DNA of 64,000 nt from Conus ventricosus. Its lineage: Eukaryota > Mollusca > Gastropoda > Neogastropoda > Conidae. Of the stretch, positions 23,526 through 36,336 are shown piece by piece. The notes under the pieces are model-generated. The model made no database searches, was not told the DNA's origin, and saw nothing but the letters and a program-made list of their open reading frames with translations. The stretch covers positions 64,878,666-64,942,665 of the forward strand of contig CM031616.1 of NCBI GenBank assembly GCA_018398815.1. The letters run 5' to 3'. The position numbers were made by a program, and so were the translations under genes. Within the stretch, counting starts at the first letter, position 1. Every line of letters starts with the position of its first letter.

Positions 23526-23537
23526 TCGTAGCCTTCC

Positions 23538-24190
23538 TCGGCTGGTGTGTAGACTGGCTGTGTGTTCATGGACCTAGCACAGGCCGTGTGGGAGTGCTAC
23601 TGTAGAATGATGTGATGGATGGTACACTTGACTATAATGTCTGTCATGTGCACAGGTCTGCAGTGTATACATGTGATTTTTCTTTTATTATTATGAAGTA
23701 CTGTGAACTCATTTGTTTACGGTGAAGTAGAGAAGTTTCCATTAGCCATCTGAAGAAAATTGCGGTGAGATTGAGGACGTTTTGGGATAGTGTAGTCACC
23801 TCGGAACATGACCAATTTTCATGTCAAAATGATAAGGTAATGCTCTCGCTTTGTAAGCAACGGTCAGAACATTGCAATGGTGTAGTCACTAGTGGCAAGA
23901 AAGCAACTCTAACAGAAATGTTGGTTTGAATGGGGGTGGCATTCATACTTTCAAAAGCTAACTTTCTGTGTCATAGTGATTTTAAAAAGTTTTTTTAAAA
24001 AGGTTCTGAAAATCGTCAAAATTTTGCAGCCGTCGTTCAGAAGAATTGATGTCAAATTTACAAATGACAGCAATCTGGTTTTTACAAAGAAAACACTGTA
24101 TCGTTGCATTAATAAAATATAGATGTTGTTAAGTAAGTTTGAAATTAAAAAAAGAAAAAGACCCAAAAAATTGATAGTTGAGGGAAGAAA
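23538..24190. other. Intergenic, no gene seen
   Basis: AT-rich sequence without recognisable features. Confidence 0.5.
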
Positions 24191-24214
24191 GAACAGATAG
24201 AGATAGTGTTATAA

Positions 24215-24690
24215 AAATCAGATAGATTGTGGAATTCTATTGAGGGTATAGAGATAGTGCTACAAAACTCAGAGTGTGGAATTCTATTGAGGGTATAGAG
24301 ACAGTGCTACAAAACTCAGAGTGTGGAATTCTATTGAGGGTATAGAGATAGTGCTACAAAACTCAGATAGAGTGTGGAATTCTATTGAGGGTATAGAGAC
24401 AGTGCTACAAAACTCAGATAGAGTGTGGAATTCTATTGAGGGTATAGAGACAGTGCTACAAAACTCAGAGTGTGGAATTCTATTGAGGGTATAGAGGCAG
24501 TGCTACAAAACTCAGATAGAGTGTGGAATTCTATTGAGGGTATAGAGATAGTGCTACAAAACTCAGAGTGTGGAATTCTATTGAGGGTATAGAGATAGTG
24601 CTACAAAACTCAAATAGAGTGTGGAATTCTATTGAGGGTATAGAGATAGTGCTACAAAACTCAGATAGAGTGTGGAATTCTATTGAGGCT
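24215..24690. repeat. Minisatellite, about 45-56-base unit, ten copies
   Basis: Unit gtggaattctattgagggta then tagagatagtgctacaaaac and tcaga, with or without an extra taga block. Open frames across it are artefacts of the repeat. Confidence 0.93.
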
Positions 24691-25284
24691 CTGCTTTGCA
24701 CAAGCCACAGCCTTGCGTCATCAGTTTCTTCCAAAACCTGAAAGTCCTTGCAATGTTTTATCTCCACGATTTTATGAAAGACTAGACTTGTTGCAGGTGC
24801 GAAAAAATATATGCTGAATTTATCAAAGTTCACGAAATTGAGCAAGGTAATTCATTTACATAAAGACCAAAAGAAAACACTATCTTGACTGATAGTTAGC
24901 ATTTATATTTAAAAATTTTTTTGTTTTGGAACAATACAGTTTGAGTCTGCCTGTATCATTTTCATTAAGAGTCATGGTGATGACTAATAGGACGTTGTAA
25001 CTATCCTGTATATCCCTGGAATAGGGTGAGAGGAACAAATCATTATTCATTAATTGTGTTTGTATTTTGAAAACCCGATACCGAGTTCACAGACCTCGTA
25101 AAATTTAAATGAAAAATGGGGGAGTTGGAGGGAGGTATGGGCAAGTTCACATTTTTATCCCAATTTTGGGGTAAGGTTTTGAAAAATATTGTGTACTGTA
25201 TATACCTGTAGAAGCATAAATTCGTGGGAATTCTTTTAACGGTACTTTGTGCAACACCAGAATGAGACTTCGTAATGTTGGAGA
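24691..25284. other. Intergenic, no gene seen
   Basis: No recognisable coding or RNA feature. Confidence 0.5.
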
Positions 25285-25297
25285 AGGATTTTAATGT

Positions 25298-25625
25298 TTT
25301 GTGCAATATGAGCAAGAGGTTACATAGAGGAATTCATTTAGGGGTACTTTTGAGGACTGTATTGTGCAATATGAGCAAGAGGTTACATAGAGGAATTCAT
25401 TTAGGGGTACTTTTGAGGACTGTATTGTGCAATATGAGCAAGAGGTTACATAGAGGAATTCATTTAGGGGTACTTTTGAGGACTGGATTGTGCAATATGA
25501 GCAAGAGGTTGCATAGAGGAATTCATTTAGGGGTACTTTTGAGGACTGGATTGTGCAATATGAGCAAGAGGTTACATAGAGGAATTCATTTAGGGGTACT
25601 TTTGAGGACTGGATTGTGCAATATG
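25298..25625. repeat. Minisatellite, 63-base unit, five copies
   Basis: Unit tgtgcaatatgagcaagagg then ttacatagaggaattcattt and aggggtacttttgaggactg. Because 63 is a multiple of three, the array is open on both strands (SKRLHRGIHLGVLLRT on +, TIQSSKVPLNEFLY on -), giving 124- and 186-codon frames. Almost no codon bias or conservative change is visible, so I treat these as repeat artefacts. Confidence 0.93.
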
Positions 25626-25671
25626 AGGAAAATGCATCACATAGTGTAGGTTGACTGGAAACCAGAAATGG

Positions 25672-25672
<1 letters not shown>

Positions 25673-25703
<31 letters not shown>

Positions 25704-25852
25704 CACACACACACACACCACACACACCACACACACACACACCACACACACACCACACACACACACACCACACACACACACACACACACCACACACACAC
25801 ACACACACACCACACACCACACACACACACCACACACACACACACACACACA
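25673..25852. repeat. (CA)n microsatellite
   Basis: 180 bases of CA dinucleotide with regular CC interruptions. Confidence 0.95.
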
Positions 25853-26079
25853 TTTTGTAGCTTTGCTACCTGTCCAAGAACAGATGTTGGCTCTAGAGAC
25901 GATGTTCCATGTTCCAGTTACAGGTGGAATTGTTCCGTATATTTAAGCTTCAGATCAACCGTATCAAGCACACAGGTCATGTGCACTGGGGCGCATGGCA
26001 TCGTTTTCAGTTCCATTGGTCTGTCTGCAAGGTCGCCGGAAACATTTTGGTGGATCTTGTATCCCCTTTTACATGGTAG

Positions 26080-26460
26080 TTTGTAGGTCTGTTCCATTTA
26101 CATTTTGGTTGATCTTGTATCCCCTTTTACATAGTGGTTTGTAGGTCTTGTTTCATTTAGGTTTTGGTGGTTCTTGTATCCCCTTTTACATAGTGGTTTG
26201 TAGGTCTTGTTTCATTAAGGTTTTGGTGGATACTGTCTCCCCTTTTACATAGTGGTTTGTAGGTCTTGTTTCATTTACATTTTTGGTGGATCGTTTCTTC
26301 CCTTTTATATAGTGGTCTGTAGGTCTTGTTTCATCAAGGTTTTGGATACTGTCTCCCCTTTTACATAGTGGTTTGTAGGTCTTGTTTCATTTATGTTTTG
26401 GTGGATACTGTCTCCCCTTTTACATAGTGGTTTGTAGGTCTCCTTTCATCTTTTACAAGG
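26080..26460. repeat. Minisatellite, about 55-60-base unit, six to seven copies
   Basis: Unit ccccttttacatagtggttt then gtaggtcttgtttcattta and ttttggtggatcttgtat, moderately diverged. Confidence 0.9.
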
Positions 26461-29400
26461 CGACTTGTTGAGTTGTTTCTTCTTTTATACGGTGGTTTCT
26501 AGGACCTCGTTTCCCTTTTGACCCAGTGTTTTGTGGGTCAGTAGACGAGCGGCCAGTTAGCTGACACCATGAGAGTCATGCAGGATTTTTGCGCGAAGGT
26601 ATGGTCCTGTGCGGATCTTCAGAACACTGGGGGCACTTTCCTTTGGCAAGTACTGTGCCCAGCAAGAACTGTTCGCAGCATGACGTGTGACACACTGTGT
26701 ACGTTGGCGTGTGTGTTTGTGTGTGTAAGTGAGCGAACTAGCGCAACAGATGGAAGTGGTGGTGGTGTGTGTTCACCTCTTGCCCCTCCACCCCTTCCAC
26801 TCCAGGCCCCTCCCAGATTCATTGTACAGATTCTCTTCACCGCTGTTGTAGATGCACTGGCATGGTTTGCATTTATTTTCTGTGTTTATTTATTTATTAT
26901 TATTTCTTTGTGTGCTTATTGATCAGTTCAGTTTATTTAACTTATTTATCTGTTTATTAACTTATTTGTTCATTGATTTAGCTTGGTAGTAATTGTGTGC
27001 TTTTTGTTTTCTTCATTCTGTGATGTTTTATTGTGACGGCAGATTGAAAGTGTGTATGCTTTTACTATGTTGTGGTCTAGAAACTTATTTTATGTCATCT
27101 TCATTTGCTGTTGAAAGGTTTAAATAGATCAACACCAAAATCAGGACATATGTCCTGATTGCGCATGGTCAGTGGTGATGTTCATTTATTCATTTTATAT
27201 TTATTTCTGGGCATTGATTTATCTTTTTATTTATTCATTCATTTATTACTTACTTACTTCTATAATATTTCCTTGATGTTGCAGTCGTCGTACTACAGTC
27301 AGGAAGTTTTAGGTTCCAGGTTTACGTGTATTTACAGGTATTTATGGGGCTTGGAGTTTGCAAGTTTCTACATCCGAGTGTAGGTGTATTCTGTGTAAAT
27401 GTAAAATGGAACCCGAGGTTTTGTTTGTTAGTTTGTGTGCATTTGATCATTATGGAAGTGATAGATTGCATGATCTGCTTCTTAAGTTTATGACACTTTC
27501 ACATACAAGCACGTGCGTGTGTGTGTGTGTGTGGATGGATGGATTGCTGAATGACAGTTTAGTTGAAAACAAACTAAAACAGTTTAACTTGCTATCATGT
27601 GTACAAAGATCTAGAGATCATATAAACTTATGAATATACAGGGTGTTACGCTACACTTTGTAAATTGTAACTGGCATGATCAAGAATACAAACACTGCTT
27701 TAAAGCAAGACAAAACAAAACACAACGATGACAATTAAAAGATGCCCCCTGTAATGTCATACGGAATTCAATCAAAGGTAAACTATCCCAAAAGCAAATT
27801 GATCAAAAATTATGTAACTAACCAATGAGATGTGCAAGCAGCATTCAAGTATGACATTTTAAAAAAGTGCTTAAATCCAAACATCAGAAGTTTAAGAAAC
27901 AAAATATAAAATCTGTTTTTTTTTTTTGCATTATTTCAGTTTAGTTACTTTATTATGGTTTGATTTGCTTATTGAAGGGAACAGGGCTTGTTCTTTACTT
28001 TGGGAATTTTTCTCATGTATTACGTTCGCTTTGTTTTTAGAAATTGTCCATCATTGACCATCCGGCTATTGCTGTTGGGGTCAGCTTGCCCATAAGCGAC
28101 ATGACTTTCTTTGCTTTGCAGTTTTTTCTGTGTGTTTGTATTTATTTATTTATTTATATACATAAAAGATATACATTTACATATGCGTATATATCTAGGT
28201 AGATAGATCAGCTTGTCAGAGCTTTGGGTTATTTTCTTTTCTTTTCTTTTTTCGTCCCTGGCTGCAAAATTACACTTGCCAGCAACTGTTTTCTTGTTTT
28301 ACAAATAATAATTATAATCATAATTAGTATAATTTAAAACGTACATACAAACACTTACTGACACAAAAATATTCTTCGGATTTGTATTCAATCATGCTGC
28401 TTATAGAAATTAAGAAAACAAAGGGGATGATAGGATTTTAGACAATAATTTCTTTAAAAAAAAATTACAGGTGATAATATTTGACAGTTAAGTGAAACAC
28501 TCCTGCAGATATATTCCACGACTGTGTGTGTAGAGGTGCGGTTATTCACAGCAGTGCTAGTGCTCCTGTCACGCCTCAGTCGTCCTGCAGTTAAACTGCC
28601 CGCAGTAAAATCAAGTTTCTTGACTCATGCACAGAAGAGCTTTCCCTCTGGCAGAACTGGCTGCTCCACTGTAGTCCAAGCGATTAAGTTCTGAGGGCTG
28701 CAAGAGCCAGACGGGAGAGCTGAATGGAAAGTCCGTCAGCTAAGCATTACTTGACATAGGGCAGGGAAAGCTACAAGAGTGTGCAGACTTCTCTAAAGAG
28801 GGTCTATATTATTGTGGATATGTTCTTCATGGGAGAGTTAAGAGATGGTGTTTTTCTTCGTTGGGTACATTCATTTCATTTAGATCTAAAATTAAGATGT
28901 CCTTCATGCCAGAAGTGTTAGACTGGAATATAAAAAAAGGAAAAGGGAAGTAGGTGGAAAATTTTTTGTTTTTTTTAACTCATTTATAGGGAAAAGGGAA
29001 ACATTCTTGGTTACTCATTAGACTCGGATGAAGGAAGGGGTTTTGTAACATAGTGTTCATTTGTATGCACCTCACTTCTGAGGTTTCTCAGATCCTTTCT
29101 TTGTATGCATTTTGCATGTGCACATATGGACAGTGTATGCTTGTATGTAATGTTTACGATACAATGCACTTGTTGGACTTTATCTGTCACATCTTCGTTT
29201 AAGAACTCCTACAATAGTTTCCGGAAATATATGCAATTTTTTTGTAATGTTCTTGTCACTTAATTTAACAATTGAGTGCAATGTTTTAACGCTGTGATGG
29301 TAATGTTGTCTGTGTGGCCGTGGCTGTTTTGATCAGATGTTGGAAATCAAAGAGAGTGTGAATAGATTTTAAGTTGTAAAGGTTTTGGAAATCAAAGTGA

Positions 29401-31861
29401 ATGTGAACAGATTTCAAGGGTATCAGGATGTTTGAAATGAGTCTGTGCAAGGTTCCTTCAATACATAGTGAAAATCAAAGTACAAACACTTTTCAGATTT
29501 AGAGCAGATGTTGTAATGAAATGGCATCTGCAGAGATTCGAGGACCTTGGACAGATGTTTGAAATCATGTGTGGATGCAGATTTTAGAATTTCAAAATGT
29601 TTTGGAAGTTACAGATGTCACTTGGACAGATGTTTGAAATCATGTGTGGATGCAGATTTTTAGAATTTCAAAAGGTTTTGGAAGTTTCAGATGTCAGAAC
29701 CCATTTCGGGAAACATTGAAGAGGTGTTCAGAAACTTTACCAGGTCCAGTGCCTGGCTTTGCACTTGCCTCCCTTGTGATTTGAACGTCACGTCGGATTT
29801 TTAGACGATTGGTTTACGAAGTTTCCTTTAGATCTGTTTAAGACAGAGAGGAGGGCTGTGTATGAGTCGCCTTTTCAAAATTCAGATTGTGCGTAGCTAT
29901 CATGTGTTCAGCAATGAAGTGCAAGGGGTCAACCATGCACCAGTCCTTGAACAGCTCCCCTTTCCCATGCCCACACAAGCGTTACGGATATGTTTTTTTT
30001 TTTTTTTTTTTTTTTTTTGGAGAACGAGAGGAGAGAGAAAGCACTTGCATTTTTGTACACTTATAGGGAGACAATCAATGATTTGTATGTTTGAAGATGT
30101 ACAGTTAAGAGGCGCGGATGTGTTGTCTGCTTTGAGCCCGTGTGTGGAAAAGAACACAGATGTGGCGCATCTAAGAGTGCAGTTGGATATTTATTGTGGT
30201 TTTCCTCCCTTGGACTTCTGCGAAACAATAGTTGTCTTGATCTAGAGACAGTGTAAATGTGTTGACAGCGTCTCTTTTCCTAATGAAAAAAAGAAAGACA
30301 GCATTGATTGGATCAGACTTGTTACACTTTACTATAGATTTGCCCTTTTACTCGTGTGTGGGAGTCTATGAAGTAATGTCGATTATGTACCGATATATGA
30401 TCTTCATTTCCAGATAATTTAGCATTTTGGGGCAACATTAATGTTGTATTGTTCATTTTCAACATGCATGTTATTATGCACTCATCTTTTATAATCCGTT
30501 TCACACTTTTGATGTTATTCAATTTTAGTTACATCTTTTTGGGTTTTGGTTTATGGTATATTACAATCCATTTACAGATGCCTTTTCCACAAAAAGATTT
30601 CTTTTTCTAAAGTCATCCAGCGGGTATTTAATGGGACCATATCAGCCATCTAATACACCTCATTTTAACATTTTGTTGAACAGTAGTGAAACTGAATATC
30701 CATCCCAAAATTGAATTACCCCCCCCTCCCCCCCCCCCCCTTTATTCTATTTTGATTTGTGTCCATTTTATTTTCCCGATTTTTTTTTTTTTTTTTTCCC
30801 CCCTGGGAAAAGGGTGAAATTCCAACTGTTCCTGTAAACCCTTTCATTGCTTCAGGCACTCCTTAGACATGGTGAAATCGCTGCTGGCACCTCAGCGAGT
30901 CTTGTAATGAAAACGCTGCAGCTGGCGATTTCAGCATTTAGAGTTGGCAAACTTAAGAACTTTTCACCAGATAAAATCACTGAGCCCCCACTTCCTGCTC
31001 GGTCTGCCCGGGTATCACCTTTTCCTTGTGAAGCAATATGCTGTTTTGGGTCGATTTTTTTTTTTCTGAGCTCGAGTTTAAAACCTCTTAAGTCATGGTG
31101 TGCATTTCAGCCAGTTCAGAACCAGACCAGCACTTTCCTTTTTGACCACAACATATGGGAGGGCAAGATTCAAGTTTGACAGCGAGAAGAGTTTGTGCAA
31201 TGTGCAGCAGTTATCTTGAGCGACGCTGATTTTACTGTGAATCATCCAACCATTTGTTGCTAGGAAACATGTGTAGTGTGCTCTTTAACAGGAAGTTTGA
31301 GTATGTAAATATCACTAAATGTTGATAAATAGGACATAGAATGAATCTTTTAAAACGGTGTGTGAATGATAGCAAATTGTTCAGCTGTTAAGCTATAGTT
31401 GCGTAAAACAAGTGTCGCACATTCTCAGTTTGTAGTTTTGCTGCACAGCTGGTTTTCAGCTTCAGTGAGAAGCATCCTTGCCCATTTTCAGTTGCTTGTA
31501 GCTGGCATTGAAAGGGTTAATGTTCCTTTGCTCTGCCAACCTGAATAGCGAGTGCCGTGGTTCTTTCTTTACTTTTGATAATTCAAGTTTAAAACGCGTT
31601 TGTTTTTCTCTAGCATTTACAAAGGCGTTATTGACAACTGGTATATGGCAGCAGCCTTAGTACTTCGTAAAATTGATCAACACATTTGGTATGGCAGCAG
31701 CCTCTTTTTTTAAATTCATTGCAGCTTCAAGTCTCCCTTTCCTGGTGACAGTACGTTATTCTCTTTCCGTTTTTCTTATTTTTTTGGGGGGGGGGGGGGA
31801 ATTTCATAAAATAAGCTTTCCTGGTTCTTCCTTCAGCAAGAACTGATAAAAGTTCCCTGTA
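26461..31861. other. Intergenic, no gene seen
   Basis: AT-rich sequence with an imperfect 60-base duplication (about 29,548-29,607 and 29,626-29,690, phrase ggacagatgtttgaaatcat), a T-run at about 29,994-30,018 and C/T-runs at 30,719-30,800. Open frames carry no recognisable domain and lack splice partners. Could in part be a long BRSK 3' UTR. Confidence 0.5.
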
Positions 31862-31863
31862 TA

Positions 31864-32285
31864 AGCGCTTGTGTCCAGACCCCGCACAGACCGTACAGAA
31901 AAAGTGCGGTTGCGTTCAACACTATATTTTACTACTAGACTTGTCCACAGCAGCCAGTCCGCTACGGCCAGACTTTTACCTGTTCCGCACAATCTGGGTG
32001 GCGTCAAGCATGCCAGACATTTTCTGGTCTGTACGGGTAGAAAAGGTCGTGATTTGCGTGCTCCCCGATCTTTACAAATTGGGTGCACCCAAAAACGTCG
32101 TTTGGATGCTAGAGATCTTTTGTACCACCACCAGAGCAGAAAAATCTTGCGCTTCCTTGTCACCGCCATCTTGCAAAGCGGGCAGAACTATGCGGACCCT
32201 GTGGAGACGGGTAACCGCACCTTTGTCCATACCTTTTCTGGCCCGCAAAAAGTATGGTCTGTGCGGGGTCTGTGGACACAAAGCC
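31864..32285. mobile_element. MITE-like element with long terminal inverted repeats
   Basis: The left end cttgtgtccagaccccgcac then agaccgtac is inverted at the right end as gtatggtctgtgcggggtct then gtggacacaaag. TA dinucleotides flank both ends (31,862-31,863 and 32,286-32,287). The inside repeats fragments of the same motif (tctggtctgtacgggtag, cttgtccacagcag). No coding frame. Superfamily not assigned; TA flanks would suit a Tc1/mariner-type element. Confidence 0.75.
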
Positions 32286-32287
32286 TA

Positions 32288-33666
32288 AAGCAGCACTGCA
32301 AATTTTGAACCATCAAGGTTTGGTGAAAGATGACAAAAAATGTTTTTTTTTAATTATGATTTTCTGTACCTGGTTTTATTTGGTGTTGCAGTGATGCCAG
32401 GTGTGTGCAATAGACTGATAAAAGAAGTGAAGTGAAGGGCCTGTTAGTCAATGGATTGGAGAACATGCGTATTACAATACATGTTTATGCACAAACTCAC
32501 ATGATGGTCAAAGCGCCCATTGGTTACCATGACATAATTGATTGTATACCACCACCTATTTTTTTTCTCTTTTCTTTCATCTTCCCGACTCTTCGTTTCT
32601 CAATCAGATCAATGATGTGTAGTTCATAATGTATCATGTAGTCATTTCCAATAAAAGAGGATTATATTCATTTTGACCAAACTGAACAAACGTGTTTTTA
32701 TTTTTTTTTTTTCGCCCCATACAATCACGTGTGTATACTGTTGAAGGAGCGCTGCTGGGCAAGGACGCTGGACTCCTAATGCTTTTACACTTGGGAGAAG
32801 GTATGATGGAGGTATATATGGAGGCACTGTCCCAAACCGAAGAGAAGGTAGGTTCGGGAGTATGCTCAGAGGAGACTGTCCCAACCCCAAGGTATTTGCA
32901 AAAGATGCGACAACTGCAGAGAATACTCTTACCAAATTTGTCGTCAACTTGGTGCAGGCTTTTACATGCACCATATGCTCCTCGGGACTAGAACCTGCTC
33001 GGTCGACAAAAGGTTTTGGCAGCTCTGAATTACATCATACTGCCCTCTGAAAATTCAGGGGAAAACTTTTGAAGATGGTCCTCACACCATGGCAGATGAA
33101 CACCGACAGAAAACTGGTTACACAAGATGCAGATGCAACAGGAAAGCGCGACTAGTTGTTTGCAGGTGGGCAGGCAGTCAAGCTGACATTGCACGTCCTT
33201 TCAGTATCACTAGAGGCACTGCCAGAAGTCCAGCACTTCAAGTAACTGCCTCCCACCCCTGGCACCCTTTGCTCTGAAGACCCAAGGGCAGTAACTTAGG
33301 GACTAGACTGGTTCCTCTGGCCCCTCTACGAACACTGCTACAGTTCAGGATTGATCAGTTTCATTCCTGTCATTATTATTGCTGTCATGTCATTCTTTTT
33401 ATGATTATCGATAGTAGTAACAGCAGTGGTTTAATTATTGTTTTCACTTCATGCTTTAAGATGAACTTTATTCCTTTATTTTCTAAATTGTTATGCATTT
33501 ATATATTATTTTTTTGTTATCAACAGTATCATTGTTAGTGGAATCATTTCAATGACTTAAGATTTCATCGACATACTGTTTTTCCCCCCTGATTTTCAAT
33601 ATTATCAGTATTACTATTAATCGTATAAGTGTTATGATCATTACTTTTCTTTTTTTTTTTTTACTA
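32288..33666. other. Intergenic, no gene seen
   Basis: Some moderately GC-rich sequence (32,740-33,340) with short open frames, none recognisable, followed by AT-rich sequence. Confidence 0.45.
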
Positions 33667-33672
33667 TTGTAG

Positions 33673-34618
33673 CACAGCCGCCAACCTGTTGGAACAGAAA
33701 TCCCTGTGAGAAGGTGGGGGGGCCACAGTAGGCCCCTGGTGGGGGTCTGGGGGCATTGCCCCTAGACGCTGACGGGTACATGCACATTTGGAGGTAAAAA
33801 ATTAGCTTTTCTGGGGTCGAAAAGGGGATATTTCTTCCATCTCATCATGATAGAATTAGACATGAACAGTACCAATAGCAAAGCATACAGATTACAAATA
33901 TTACAGTCATCACACGTTACTCAACATTAGAAAGCACTTCAACTTACTTAGTCCAACAAGTAAACTGTGGCTTGACAGGTTACGCAGAGAAGAAAAGTCT
34001 CCAGACTAATGTCCATTTATGTTGCTCTTAGCTCCTAGATTATCTAGCTACGATGATAGATGCTTTGGAAGTCTTGGTTTTTCAGTCTGTGTACAATGGA
34101 TACCACCAATATTGCAATTTTCTTGTTTCATCATCCCTGGATATCCGGGGGGCGTTCTGTCCTTGAGGGCATCTGATGTTGCCGACTTTGCTTTTTTTCA
34201 ACAGCTCTATTGGAAACTGCTGCTCATAGCAAGCCCCCACTCATGTTGGCTTTGACCATGTACCACTATCATGGTATCATCGCCGCATTCCTCTTGTGCT
34301 TGGCAGAAGAGGCATGAAGTTCGATGGCTTTTTTTCCACCATGTGAGATGTGCTCTTGGACGCATTAATGAAGATGTAGTCGACTTTGTATCGCGGCAAA
34401 AACTTGACTTTTGCCTTCTTTTTCGAGTCATGTGGCACTGCTTTCCTGAAGCCATTTTCGCGCGGATGGAAGTACCGGGCGGAAGTCTATTTGTTTCGGT
34501 AAACCGATGTGTTTACCGACACCTTGCGAAAAATTACGGAAATGGGAAGCGATTTTTGATTTTTCAGGGAAAAAAAACTTTCGGGATTTCCTGTCAGATT
34601 TTCATTTTGGCAGCTATG
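33673..34618 (-). mobile_element. hAT-like element A (6-bp target duplication)
   Basis: Bracketed by TTGTAG at 33,667-33,672 and 34,619-34,624. The ends are CACAGCCGCCAA and, inverted, CATAGCTGCCAA (10 of 12 match). Near the left end, at 33,739-33,765, is a GC-rich palindrome-like block (gggggtctgggggcattgcc) also found in elements B, C and D. The - strand carries a decayed frame with KVKFLPRYKVDYIFINAS at about 34,400, resembling the start of hAT zinc-finger domains. 946 bp: non-autonomous. Confidence 0.75.
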
Positions 34619-34624
34619 TTGTAG

Positions 34625-35668
34625 CTACGATTCTAACTGTTCTTCTTCCATTATGTTGATACTATTATTGCCATAGTTATTATTGTTACTATAATTATGA
34701 TTATGATCCCTTCTTTTTAATACAAAAAGAAATATTCTGATCTGTGCCTTCTCCGCTCCATCCTGTTCCCTCTTATCTTCGGTTCCACTCCATAATTTTA
34801 ACTTTTTGCCCAATCTACCATTTTCTTGCAGATCAAAGCGATCAGTGACTGCTCTCCTCGTTTCCATTGTTTTGCCCGAAGCGAACACTGAAACGTGGCC
34901 TCTCTTTTGTAATTTGTTCCTGTTTTACACAATTCGGTAATCCTTAATGCTTTGAACCAAACAGTTCACCATTTCCTACTCATACCCGGACCAAGTACCA
35001 ACGAATCTGTTGGGGGAACCGTGTTCATCCAGATTCTTCGTCACGATGGAGATGCGTTTCCTTCAGTGGCCAGTGTCACTTAATACTTTAGCAGCATGCG
35101 CAGAGGAGGGTAGGGGGCCACAGAAAGGCAAGTAACCATACACCCCAGATTGAGAAAGCAGGTCGTCATGGCGCTGGAGTCATGATATGGAGTGGTCTTG
35201 ATTCCACTTCCCCTACCCTCCCACCTCCATCCTCTTACATGCCTCCACAAGTGGCACATTCCGGCTCTCGCCACTTATTTTGTTTTCATCTCCCCCCCCC
35301 CCAGCACAGCAGTTCACACAGAGCATGTCAGCACAAAGCTGTTGCAGGGTAACTCCCCAGAGGAGACAGAGCACTGCTGCGAGTCGGTTTTGTTGCTCTG
35401 CATTGCCAGTTCTGATCTTGTGTATGCAGGACACCACCTGCTAAGCTCTGTACCCAACATCGTTATGGAGCAGACGTTGAGGGTCTCTCATGGCCAATTC
35501 GAGGGCAGGCCCCATAAATGGTCAACACCAACAGCTTTGACATGCCTTCACCAAGGGTATGGACTTGGAGGGAAAAAATGGTAAACGGAGCTCATCACGA
35601 AAGCAGGGCATGAACGGTCACAGGATTTGAGACTTGCCGACAGTCGGGGAGGATAAAGATGATGCCAG
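34625..35668. other. Intergenic, no gene seen
   Basis: No recognisable gene. A short C-run lies at 35,291-35,303. Confidence 0.45.
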
Positions 35669-35672
35669 TTAA

Positions 35673-36332
35673 CCCTCTTGACAGGCGAGAACCCGCTAGC
35701 GCCCAACCGGAAATCACACGGCCAAAATGCTGAGCAACTGCCAGCGCCCAGTAAAACACGTGGCAACAATGGGCACCGCCATATTTCTCATAGAAAAGGA
35801 AGTCTCGCGAGAACGTGACTTCCTTCTTCCTGTGGCCATTTACTTCCGTTTGCAAAAAACCGCGAGTCGATACGTGCTGTAGTTCTCGAGTTATGAATTT
35901 TTAAAGTTTTGTGGTCGAAATGCTGTTTTTCGCCATCGCTAACCTTGATTTCTGCCATTCTATAACGAGATTTAGTGATGAAGATACTGTGATTTGTAGG
36001 ATTTACGGCATAAGACTTAGTGAAAGTGCTGGGTAATGAAGCTTAGAGTGACCTAGATTTTGACTGGGATGATGTTCCAGGTATGATTCGGAAGAACGTT
36101 CTGAAGATTTTTTTTTTTCCGAGTAAATGGCTCATATGATATTCTTCAAACTTATGATATAGCAACATATATATTCGTAGGAATTTTTTAAATTATTTTC
36201 ATTTCACTATTTCCTTTCCTCTCTTTTAAATTAATTTTTAAATTGGGTAACCATGTTCAAATTACAGAGTTACTTACCTTGCCGATGGGTTTTCGGCGTA
36301 ACCAAGCTCAGGTAAGTGCATACTAAAGACGG
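35673..36332 (+). mobile_element. piggyBac-like element, intact copy
   Basis: Flanked by TTAA at 35,669-35,672 and 36,333-36,336; ends CCCTCTTGACAGGCGAG and, inverted, CCGTCTTTAGTATGC. A second copy, inverted and interrupted, lies at 56,375-57,850. At 660 bp it cannot encode a full transposase. This copy serves as the empty-site reference for the hAT insertion in the other copy (its ttctcatagaaaagg at about 35,781-35,801). Confidence 0.85.
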
Positions 36333-36336
36333 TTAA

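Noticed and set aside
25291..25851. A 186-codon - frame with a repeated TIQSSKVPLNEFLY motif
   Set aside because: Produced by a 63-base minisatellite joined to a CA tract; no start context, signal peptide or independent sequence.
26569..26922. A 117-codon + frame with a hydrophobic C-terminal stretch
   Set aside because: The hydrophobic part comes from T-rich tttattta sequence; no domain or splice partner.
28050..28105. Possible LINE tail (ggggtcagcttgcccataag then cgacatgac)
   Set aside because: Only loosely similar to the LINE tails at 9,900 and 23,465; no duplication or TTATC repeat follows.
35192..35584. A 130-codon + open frame
   Set aside because: No recognisable motif, repeat-rich surroundings, and competing frames of similar length on the other strand.
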